Positions 29,709 to 36,946 of a DNA stretch of 64,000 nt are shown piece by piece (within the stretch, counting starts at the first letter, position 1; every line of letters starts with the position of its first letter). The translations under genes were made by a program, and so were the position numbers. Source of the DNA: Enterococcus hirae ATCC 9790. GTDB lineage: Bacteria; Bacillota; Bacilli; Lactobacillales; Enterococcaceae. The notes beneath the pieces are model-generated. The model worked only from the letters and a program-made list of their open reading frames with translations. It made no database searches and was not told the origin of the DNA. The stretch lies in the NCBI RefSeq assembly GCF_000271405.2, contig NC_018081.1, positions 2,289,678 through 2,353,677 on the forward strand. Reading direction: 5' to 3'.

Positions 29709-29737
29709 AAAATAAATAACTGTAAGGAGGAATTCTC

Positions 29738-30031
29738 ATGACAAATTATAACGGCGAAAAAGGCAAACGTTTAAGAGGTTCGATGGCGCCTAAAACCGAT
29801 GATGAAGTAGCATTAGCAGGGACAAATTCTGGTGAAACAGAAAACAAACAAGAATCGTTATCTGGCACAAACTCTGGCGAAGTCAAGGATGTCGCTTTAT
29901 CTGGTTCTAATTCGGTTGAAGAGGAAGAACCAAAGAAACCGAATGCTTTTGAAAAAGAAGTGGAAAAATTAGCGGAAGAAGTAAAAGAAAAATTTGAAGA
30001 ATTGACATCTAAAAAAGATACTAAAAAATAG
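29738..30031 (+). CDS. Small acidic/basic protein with three G(T/S)NS repeats
   Basis: 97 residues, no membrane segment. Three copies of a short repeat occur in the first 65 residues: ALAGTNSGETE, SLSGTNSGEVK and ALSGSNSVEEE, each preceded by acidic residues. The rest (FEKEVEKLAEEVKEKFEELTSKK) is a single charged helix. Strong promoter and AAGGAGG ribosome site, so probably well expressed. No family recognised. Residues 1-20 are basic. Confidence 0.65.
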   Translation: MTNYNGEKGKRLRGSMAPKTDDEVALAGTNSGETENKQESLSGTNSGEVKDVALSGSNSVEEEEPKKPNAFEKEVEKLAEEVKEKFEELTSKKDTKK

Positions 30032-30056
30032 ATTTGTCAGTTGCTAGTGATCCTAT

Positions 30057-30088
30057 GAAAAAGACAGCTTTTACGCTGTCTTTTTTAT
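30057..30088 (+). terminator. Terminator of the small repeat protein gene
   Basis: AAAAGACAGC and GCTGTCTTTT with a short loop and T tail. Confidence 0.85.
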
Positions 30089-30200
30089 CCAAAAACTATT
30101 TTTCCGATTTTAGAAAAAATGGTGTCTGCGCTTACCTTCTTTGTATTATGCTTTATTTATGAGAATAATTTTTTCTCAGCTAAACATTAGGAGGTAATAT

Positions 30201-30335
30201 ATGGAAAATTTTGGGTTACAGTTAATCAATTCGAGTGTGCTTGGACAAACCGATTTCATAAGTCTATTCACGACTTATTTATCAGATTATATGTATTTGT
30301 TCTTAGGTGGAGCCGTTCTATTTGTTATTAAGTAA
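30201..30335 (+). CDS. 44-residue membrane peptide, function unknown
   Basis: ATG 30201 is preceded by TTAGGAGGTAATAT, a near-perfect ribosome site. Reads MENFGLQLINSSVLGQTDF... and ends in a hydrophobic stretch YMYLFLGGAVLFVIK. The single C-terminal helix would sit in the membrane with the basic residue inside. A terminator at 30427 completes a small transcription unit. Could be a regulator-type small membrane protein or a toxin/bacteriocin-like peptide; no family recognised. Confidence 0.55.
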   Translation: MENFGLQLINSSVLGQTDFISLFTTYLSDYMYLFLGGAVLFVIK

Positions 30336-30426
30336 AAAAATGTCCGATAAGCCTGCAAGGATCTTCAAAAGGTGCTTCTAAGCAAAGCCAATATAAACGA
30401 ATGAAATAGATCTTATTTTACTTTGA

Positions 30427-30461
30427 ACAGATTGTTAGTTTACTAATAATCTGTTTTTTTG
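30427..30461 (+). terminator. Terminator of the small membrane peptide gene
   Basis: ACAGATTgTTAG (30427-30438) pairs with CTAAtAATCTGT (30443-30454), then T8. Confidence 0.8.
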
Positions 30462-30480
30462 CCATAACTATAAAAAAATA

Positions 30481-30495
30481 TTATAGTAACTATAA
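30481..30495 (+). promoter_or_regulatory. Palindromic element upstream of ldh
   Basis: TTATAGTAACTATAA is a perfect 15-bp palindrome. AACTATAA also recurs at 30466-30473 and 30527-30534. It does not match the Rex consensus. May be an operator. Confidence 0.35.
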
Positions 30496-30579
30496 ATATC
30501 ATTATATTGAAAAATGTTTCTATCAGAACTATAATTTTCATGAAAATAACATATGAGATGAAAAGGAGCGTGTATCAAC

Positions 30580-31524
30580 ATGAGAAAAACCAGTAGAAAA
30601 GTAGTGATCGTTGGAACAGGCTTTGTGGGAACAAGTATTGCTTATGCCATGATCAATCAAGGAATTGCGAATGAATTAGTCTTGATCGATGTCAACCAAG
30701 AAAAAGCGGAAGGGGAAGCTTTAGACCTTTTAGATGGTATGGCATGGGGCGAAGAGAATGTTGCTGTTTGGTCAGGTGATTATAGCGAATGCAGCGATGC
30801 CGATCTAGTAGTAATCACAGCAGGTATCAACCAAAAACCAGGACAAACTCGTTTAGATTTAGTGAAAACAAATGCTGGAATTATGAAGGATATTGTTCGA
30901 CAAATCATGGGAGCAGGATTCAACGGAATATTAGTTGTTGCTTCTAATCCAGTAGATATTTTGACTTGCATTGCGTGGAAAGAATCAGGGTTACCTTCTT
31001 CTCGAGTAATCGGAACAGGAACAACATTAGATACAACTCGTTTTAGAAAAGAAATTGCCTTGAAACTTTCTGTCGATCCTCGTAGCGTTCACGGCTATAT
31101 TTTAGGTGAACACGGCGATTCTGAAGTAGCAGCTTGGTCCCATACAACAGTTGGCGGAAAACCAATCATGGAATTTGTCGAAAAAGATCATCGAATCGAC
31201 GAAAAGGACTTAGATATCATTGCTGATAAAGTTAAAAATGCTGCCTATGAAATCATCGATCGAAAAAAAGCGACTTATTATGGAATTGGTATGAGTACAG
31301 CACGAATTGTCAAGGCTGTATTAAACAATGAACAAGCTGTATTACCAGTTTCTGCTTATTTATCTGGTCAATATGGAGTGAAAGATATCTTTACAGGTGT
31401 TCCATCCATCGTTGATGAAAAGGGTGTAAGAGAAGTTATTGAATTATCAATTACACCAGAAGAAGAACAAATGTTTAAACAATCTGTCAATGAATTAAGA
31501 AACGTATTAAACACCGTGAGATAA
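30580..31524 (+). CDS. ldh: L-lactate dehydrogenase
   Basis: 314 residues. NAD-binding VVIVGTGFVGTSIAYAM, ITAGINQKPGQTRLDL, substrate-binding DTTRFRKEIA and the catalytic His in GEHGDSEVAAWSH. Converts pyruvate and NADH to L-lactate. The residue pattern differs somewhat from the main glycolytic enzyme and the gene is not next to glycolytic genes, so it could be a second lactate dehydrogenase. ATG behind AAAAGGAGCGTGTATCAAC. Its last ~28 bp and terminator are duplicated downstream. Confidence 0.9.
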   Translation: MRKTSRKVVIVGTGFVGTSIAYAMINQGIANELVLIDVNQEKAEGEALDLLDGMAWGEENVAVWSGDYSECSDADLVVITAGINQKPGQTRLDLVKTNAGIMKDIVRQIMGAGFNGILVVASNPVDILTCIAWKESGLPSSRVIGTGTTLDTTRFRKEIALKLSVDPRSVHGYILGEHGDSEVAAWSHTTVGGKPIMEFVEKDHRIDEKDLDIIADKVKNAAYEIIDRKKATYYGIGMSTARIVKAVLNNEQAVLPVSAYLSGQYGVKDIFTGVPSIVDEKGVREVIELSITPEEEQMFKQSVNELRNVLNTVR

Positions 31525-31707
31525 TTGAATGAAAAAAAGGAGAACGAGCAAAATGCTCATTCTCCTTTTTATTTTTGTTTTAGAAAAAATAGTTCTCTAG
31601 GAGAAAGTGAATTGTAATAAAATGGTAGCATATTAGGTAAAGTTTTTGGGAAATGCATTTGAAACAACAAGAAAAAAATGAAGGAGGTGATTGATTTAGA
31701 GCAGAAT
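31497..31707 (+). repeat. Long direct repeat, copy A (ldh 3' end, terminator and leader)
   Basis: About 210 bp, nearly identical to copy B at 32288-32496. It begins inside the ldh coding end, spans the ldh terminator (31536-31572) and the leader of the following gene. The terminator stems differ: copy A GAGCAaaaTGCTC, copy B GAGCgttttGCTC, so changes keep pairing. Confidence 0.85.
31536..31575 (+). terminator. ldh terminator (copy A)
   Basis: AAAAAGGAGAAcGAGCA and TGCTCaTTCTCCTTTTT with a tiny loop. Confidence 0.85.
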
Positions 31708-31793
31708 AAGATTATTTTTTTAAATTAGATGCAATAAATATTCTTTCTTCACTTATGATTATTTTATTCTAGAAAAAGGAGATAAGTACTATA

Positions 31794-32264
31794 ATGCCTA
31801 AAGATAATGCTGAGTTGATAAAAAAAGAAATTGAATTACGTTCAAAAATTGCTGGGGCAAGTGCTAAAGAAAATTTTTATAGTACCATGACAGTGAGGCT
31901 TGAGCGACTAAAAGGTATGGATAGATTTAATCCTTCTAAACGAAAAGAATACCGAGATATAAAAAAATTTATAAAAACTATAGAAAAACGTACTAAAGAA
32001 GCATCGTCAAACAAGGAGGGTTATATACAACAATTGCAAGAGTTAGATAAACAACTTAAACAAGGAACTCTTCGGAATTTTGAACAAATAAGAGGAAAAT
32101 CTAAAGAAGAAATTGCTATATTACCAGATTCTACTCATAATATGAATAGAACGCCTCGGGCATTTGAACAAATAATGGGAGGCTCAAAATCATCTGTTCC
32201 ATTGTCGCATTCTACCCCTAATATGGATAGACCACCAGCTTTGCCACCTAGAGTTGGAAGATAG
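31794..32264 (+). CDS. Island protein with 27-residue tandem repeat, Arg-terminated, function unknown
   Basis: 156 residues, very basic and helical at residues 1-92 (likely coiled coil). Two degenerate repeats follow: FEQIRGKSKEEIAILPDSTHNMNR (about 95-119) and FEQIMGGSKSSVPLSHSTPNMDR (about 124-146), then PPALPPRVGR. The last codons are AGA TAG. The 3' flank after the stop (a few bases, then TTCATACATAAA) recurs after the reading frame ending at 34381. No signal peptide or family recognised. Ribosome site AAAAAGGAGATAAGTACTATA. Insertion here duplicated the ldh 3' end. Confidence 0.55.
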   Translation: MPKDNAELIKKEIELRSKIAGASAKENFYSTMTVRLERLKGMDRFNPSKRKEYRDIKKFIKTIEKRTKEASSNKEGYIQQLQELDKQLKQGTLRNFEQIRGKSKEEIAILPDSTHNMNRTPRAFEQIMGGSKSSVPLSHSTPNMDRPPALPPRVGR

Positions 32265-32287
32265 ACTTCATACATAAATAAGAAAAA

Positions 32288-32496
32288 AAGAAACGTATTA
32301 AACACCGTGAGATAATTGAATGAAAAAAAGGAGAATGAGCGTTTTGCTCGTTTTCCTTTTTAATTTTTTTAGAAAAAATAGTTCTCTAGTAGAAAGTGAA
32401 TTGTAATAAAATGGTAGCATATTAGGTAACTTTTTTGGGAAATGCATTTGAAACAACAATAAAAAAATGAAAGAGGTAATTGATTTAGAGCAGAAT
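32288..32496 (+). repeat. Long direct repeat, copy B
   Basis: See copy A at 31497. The copy begins 20 bp after the stop of the gene at 31794-32264 and contains a second terminator near 32327-32366. It lies in non-coding sequence. Confidence 0.85.
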
Positions 32497-32557
32497 CAGC
32501 TTAAAAAGAATAGAAGATGACTGGTAAAATTACTAGATAAATGAAAGGAGATAGTAT

Positions 32558-33154
32558 ATGGAAAAGCAGAATACTCAGGAGTTAAGAAGCGTATCTGATG
32601 GGCAGAAAAATACTTTAGACAAAGATCAATCGAAGATGATAGATGCAGAGCTAGTTGGCTTGCTTGAAGGAAGAGTTAAACAGAAATCGGAAAAAGCTAT
32701 TTATTCAACTATCATTCAGTCTCAATCAAGTTCATCGGAGAAACAAGAAGATCAGTCTCAGCCTCTAAATAATAAAGGGGAGTCCCTTAAAAAGAATAAG
32801 TTAGACATGGATGAAAATACTGGATGGGGCACCACAGAAAGATACTCTGAAAAAACACAACCTAATCCCCAAACTAACAGCCATTACAAATCTTTTTTAA
32901 ATGAACTTATCCGCAAGTCAGCGGAAAGAAAGAGTGTACAAAATTCAGCAAATGGTTTAGAGACTGACAATATCTTGAGCAGTGGGAATTCTCAGTCCGT
33001 TATGATAAATAAATCTCTGTATCATTTGAATGGACGAGCAGGCATTATTACAAATGTCACGCCCGAGACAAGACACAATATTGATAAAACTACTGGATCT
33101 GACACCAATATAGCTTCTCCCGTTTCACAGACTTCTTATAATATCAATAGGTAA
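32558..33154 (+). CDS. Island protein, Ser/Gln/Asn-rich, Arg-terminated, function unknown
   Basis: 198 residues, polar and low in hydrophobic residues, likely largely disordered (QSQSSSSEKQEDQSQPLNN). Residues ~145-160 read MINKSLYHLNGRAGIIT, resembling the LYxI(D/E) module of the large paralogues at 35-39 kb. It ends TSYNINR. Ribosome site AAAGGAGATAGTAT. No signal peptide or family recognised. Lies after copy B of the direct repeat and before relics. Confidence 0.5.
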   Translation: MEKQNTQELRSVSDGQKNTLDKDQSKMIDAELVGLLEGRVKQKSEKAIYSTIIQSQSSSSEKQEDQSQPLNNKGESLKKNKLDMDENTGWGTTERYSEKTQPNPQTNSHYKSFLNELIRKSAERKSVQNSANGLETDNILSSGNSQSVMINKSLYHLNGRAGIITNVTPETRHNIDKTTGSDTNIASPVSQTSYNINR

Positions 33155-33213
33155 ACCTGTAAGGTCGGTTTATGAGATAAACAATTGAAAAAATAATGTA
33201 AAAATTTAAGGAG

Positions 33214-33451
33214 ATGATTTAAATTTAAACGTCATCAGCGCCGTATGAATCAACTAAACGCACTTGAAGGGCGTAGGCCGGATCTGTACCACGTTGATCA
33301 TGTATCTTTGATTTTATATGAGGGGATGTTACATAGAGCAGACGGTGGATATGTTTCTGGAAAAAACGAATATGAAAAAATTATAGATAAAAATGATTCT
33401 AAAAAAAGGCAGAATGTGGACGAACAACAGAGTGAATTTTTATTATGTTAA
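33214..33451 (+). pseudogene. Relic of a LYxID-module protein
   Basis: A good ribosome site (TAAGGAG) precedes ATG 33214, but the frame stops at once; removing one base gives MIKFKRHQRRMNQLNAL... of 78 residues. VSLILYEGMLHRADGG resembles VQLMLYKGSLYQID of the 35.6-kb gene. The C-terminus is short and probably truncated. Weak but internally consistent evidence for a decayed family member. Confidence 0.35.
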
Positions 33452-33701
33452 GGATCTACTTGGCATAATGTATACAATGTAATCAATTTTTAGTGACTCG
33501 CTACTTGTATAATAATGGTGCACTGATCCCTACAGTGTATAATAGAGAAATGCTATATCAGAAATACGATACATTTTTTGTTTCATTTAGATCGGCAGGG
33601 ATTTAATTTTATGTTAATTTTTCTAATTCAGGGGAAAACAAGAAACCCCATTATTGGTTTTTCTTATTTATAATTACAAATAAAAATAAAGGAAGAAAAA
33701 A

Positions 33702-34381
33702 ATGAAAGAATTACAACCTACAAATCCTGTTAGCGAACAAGAATCACAAACTGCAAGTCCTGTTAACGAACAAGATATCGAAGATCGTATAAATCAATTT
33801 TTGCAACAAAATGGTGGGAATCCTCCAATAGTATCAAGCAATATTTTTTCTAGAAATAAAAAACAAACTTAGATGTCTTAAACAAGATAGAAACGCTTGG
33901 AGACGACCAACATAGTAAACGTTTAAAAATGTTGCTTCAGGAAATGAACGAAATGCACAAAAATTTAAATAAAGATAACTTTAAAGGCCTGTTCCTTAGA
34001 GATCGAAAAGAAAATTACGAAAACTTTATTAAAGAAGCAGGATCAGATATTTCAGAAATATTATCCTCTCAAAAAAAAATTCGATATAAAACTGTCTTAC
34101 CAAGATAACTCAAACCCAAAAAAGAATTGTCTAAAGAAAATAAAGCGTGGGTAAAACTTTTTTCTCTATTCAATGAAACGCAACGTGTTTGGATAAATGG
34201 ACCTGGTCCAATACAACCTGATTATGACGACAGCATTAAAAAAATGCGAAATCAATCAAAAAAGTTTGATGAAATCAGAGCTATGAGGAAAGTCAAGAAA
34301 CTTTCCGAAAACAAACAGGATAAAGCAATCAATAAAAACCCTTCCAAAGAAAAATCAGAAGGTTCTTTCTTAGAAAGATAG
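33702..34381 (+). pseudogene. Island protein with frameshift and in-frame stop, function unknown
   Basis: ATG 33702 follows AAAGGAAGAAAAAA. The first frame ends after RNKKQT at 33872; one A added to the A6 run at 33858-33863 continues it as NLDVLNKIETLGDDQ... to an in-frame TAA at 34106-34108 after TVLPR. The same frame then continues to a TAG at 34379-34381 (KENKAWVKLFSLFNETQRVWINGPGP...) ending SFLER. The second half has no ribosome site, so it is more likely a broken 226-residue protein than two genes. Residues near 10-20 contain a repeated NPV(S/N)EQ. Ends in AGA TAG with 3' flank like that of the 31794 gene. Confidence 0.5.
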
Positions 34382-34396
34382 AATTCATACATAAAC

Positions 34397-34462
34397 AATA
34401 AAAATAAAGAAAGAGCAACTAGACATATAGATTAGTCGCTCTTTCTTTATTTTTATTTTACT
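34397..34462 (+). terminator. Very long-stemmed terminator
   Basis: Arms of 25 bp (34397-34421 and 34433-34457) with one mismatch, tail T-rich. Confidence 0.85.
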
Positions 34463-34575
34463 CTTTTTATTGTTTCTTCGGTTATACTGTCAAACTAGAT
34501 TTATTCTCTAAATTGTATCAACTCTGTGTATGCTAGCTTGTCCAACGATTTTATTGCTAATTGATTTTCGGATAA

Positions 34576-34773
34576 ATGACGCTTTATAGAACTAAAAACT
34601 GGGTAGAAAAACAAGTATCGGTGTCATTAGCGGTCTTAGACGAGTGTTGTAATGATTCAGGTTGTTATGTCGCTGGTTTGATTGCTAACGGACGTAAACG
34701 CATGACAAAACAACACAAACAAATGATCGAGAATTATAAGAGTGCTGTTGATCTGATCGTTAGTAAGGAGTGA
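34576..34773 (+). CDS. Small protein, possible phage-derived fragment
   Basis: 65 residues: MTLYRTKNWVEKQVSVSLAVLDE... then GRKRMTKQHKQMIENYKSAVDLI. A stop lies directly upstream in frame and no ribosome site is seen at the ATG, so the N-terminus may be lost. The pattern reminds me of small phage late-region regulators (ArpU-like) but I cannot confirm it. It ends 5 bp before a Cys-rich small gene. Confidence 0.4.
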   Translation: MTLYRTKNWVEKQVSVSLAVLDECCNDSGCYVAGLIANGRKRMTKQHKQMIENYKSAVDLIVSKE

Positions 34774-34778
34774 CTTGT

Positions 34779-34966
34779 ATGAAATTGAAATGTAAAGATT
34801 ATGATTGTAGTATGGAAAAATGTATCTCTTTGTGGAAAGATAAAAAAAGTGTTGTCCAGATTATGATTGTTTTATTGTAGAGAATGTCACATGTGAATAT
34901 TGTGGAGTTTTTGTTTCTAATTTTGTAAATTATGGATATGGACTTTTGCAAATCATACTAATATAG
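34779..34966 (+). pseudogene. Small Cys-rich protein, frameshifted
   Basis: ATG 34779 follows TAAGGAGTGACTTGT. One A added to the A7 run at 34842-34848 joins MKLKCKDYDCSMEKC to CCPDYDCFIVENVTCEYCGVF, giving 62 residues with eight Cys, several in CxxxxC or CxxC spacing. A zinc-ribbon-like fold is possible. Probably a phage remnant together with the gene before it. The end overlaps the left arm of an inverted repeat. Confidence 0.4.
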
Positions 34967-34978
34967 ACAGATAAAAAA
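34948..34978 (+). repeat. Inverted repeat, left arm
   Basis: 31 bp matching, with one mismatch, the reverse complement of 35607-35637. The pair frames ~690 bp of AT-rich sequence. The left arm overlaps the stop of the Cys-rich gene. Confidence 0.7.
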
Positions 34979-35606
34979 TTTATTCGTGTTTAAATCTTGT
35001 CAAACACGATTTAATTGATATTTTATAATACAAAATAATTTTAAAATTTTGCAATGGTTCGAAAGAGTCATTTTTTTATCTTTTTAGTTTGATTTTGGTT
35101 TGATGGGGGTTTAATTCACTTCGAATCTACTTTGTATAATATATATTATGTGAACTAAAATATAAAATTTTTATCTCCTTCCTTTAAAAAAGCCGCAAAC
35201 CCTCTCTTCTTGCTATTTATTCTATTTCTTTTTGCCAGATAGTATAAAAACGATTCTTTTCTTGTTCAACTAATCAGTTATATATATATATATATATACG
35301 CATGCATAAACCATTTAGAATTAAAGCTATCTAGAAATCATTCACACCAAAAATAGATTTTGATGTGAATTTATCTATCCATATTTTGTTAGAGCAATGA
35401 TTGATAGATGTATCCTAGAAAGTAGTGTTTTATCAGTTGATTAATATACCTTTAAAGTGTAAGAACGATTATATGGGGTTATAGACTGTTAAATATGCCT
35501 TTGATTTATGATAATAATTCACGTTGTTTTAAGAATCCAATTACATCATTATTACGCAACAATTCAACTTAATCTTAAAAGAAATACTATAATCAAGGAA
35601 CATTAG
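34979..35606. other. AT-rich non-coding segment between inverted repeat arms
   Basis: No convincing gene on either strand. Contains a TCGTGTTT/AAACACGA hairpin near 34984-35009 and an (AT)n run near 35278-35299. Low complexity; may be a decayed mobile element or recombination debris. Confidence 0.5.
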
Positions 35607-35637
35607 TTTTTTATCTGTCTATATTAGTATGGTTTGC
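35607..35637 (-). repeat. Inverted repeat, right arm
   Basis: Reverse complement of 34948-34978 with one mismatch. It lies just beyond the end of the leftward LYxID-module gene. Confidence 0.7.
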
Positions 35638-35648
35638 TGATGCCAAAG

Positions 35649-36841
35649 TTAAACTGGGATCGGTAAATTTTTTAGAAGTGCCACATCGTTCCATACAAAA
35701 CTTCGATTAATTTCCTGCACTCCTTCAGCAATTAGGGTCGCCCGCCCCTTTTCATGATCAACCTTATATAGGTTATTGTTCCCAAAATATAGTAATGGCT
35801 CGTCTTTGTCATAACCGCTCTTGTTTTTAGCATCTAATGGATAATATACTACCGGTTCATTTTTACTCAGCCATTAGGATTCACCTCCAACCATGGTTGA
35901 CCTGCTATCTGGTCTTTCTTTCCCATAGTTTCAAAATCTTGCAAATTCTGATTAATCTTCCCTAGAGTATGCGATTCCATATGGATTGTTTCAGTTTTAT
36001 TTCTTTTTTTATTCTTAAAATATTTTTTTAAAAAATTATTTTTTTGAGCTATTTCAACATAACCTTGAAATAGCTCCACTCTCAGTCCTTGCTCATTTCT
36101 CTTGAAAAAATGAACACCTCGACGTTCTACTTTATCTGCGAGAAATTTTGACTGTTTATTTTTAGGATCAATTTGATAAAGACTGCCTTTGTACAACATT
36201 AATTGAACAGTCATTTTGGGGTTACTTGATGTATACTTCGGAATCCCGATCTTAAGTCCTTTACCAATATAATTTTGATCTGGTTGCGTTATTCTACGAT
36301 CTACCCCTTTGCTATTTTTTGCTTCTTGGAAAATTTCATTATTTCTGATGATACTACACACTAAATCCGGATGAACAAACATCGTATGAGCACCATTTGT
36401 CTTATTTTTTGTCATCTTTACATTAGTAACTAAATTTTGGTAGATATTAAACTTTTTGTTTGCTTGGAACAAGCGGTTTTTTCGATAACGTACATCCTCA
36501 GCAATTACATAAGCTTTTCCTTTTTCTTTAAATTGGTTCAAATTTTCTATGTAATAGAGTTTGCCTTGGTGTAAGTATAATAGTTTATCCCCTGGCTCAC
36601 GATGATGAATCCCATAGATTTTTTCGCCTGGTATTTTTATATTATTAGGTAATTCGGAGAAAACATTTTTATGTTTTGAAATAAGATCATCCAAAAATAT
36701 ATGATCGTTTCCCTTAATCCATTCATGCGTTGCTTGTTGTTGGTCTTCTTTGATTTGCTCCTCAGAAAAATTTAGCCGGTTATACAGTTGCTCCTCACCT
36801 GTTGGCGTGGGGTCTTCACTTCGAATATTTATATTATCCAT
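35649..36841 (-). pseudogene. LYxI(D/E)-module protein, shorter paralogue, frameshifted
   Basis: The first frame stops at 35867 after QPWLEVNPNG; one missing base near 35872-35880 (not an A/T run) restores a 397-residue protein ending NLPIPV. N-terminal ~75 residues (LYNRLNFSEEQIKEDQQQ...FSELPNNIKIPGEKI) match the larger paralogue. Three modules carry a core LY motif: LYLHQGKLYYIENL near residue 95, LMLYKGSLYQIDPKNK near 220 and LYFGNNNLYKVDHEKG near 350, each followed by an A-x-x-V strand. No signal peptide or membrane segment. No family recognised. The pair with the next gene suggests duplication. Confidence 0.55.
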
Positions 36842-36946
36842 AGTGATTACATCTTCCTATCTAAAAATATACTTTATTTAATGCATTTTTAATAAGAAAC
36901 TCTCGTTCTTCTTTATAATGCAATAAATCCGAATACTATAATCATT

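Noticed and set aside
33872..34108. Second independent start for the 34127-34381 frame
   Set aside because: No ribosome site precedes it and it continues in the frame of the upstream gene after a single TAA; treated as one broken gene.
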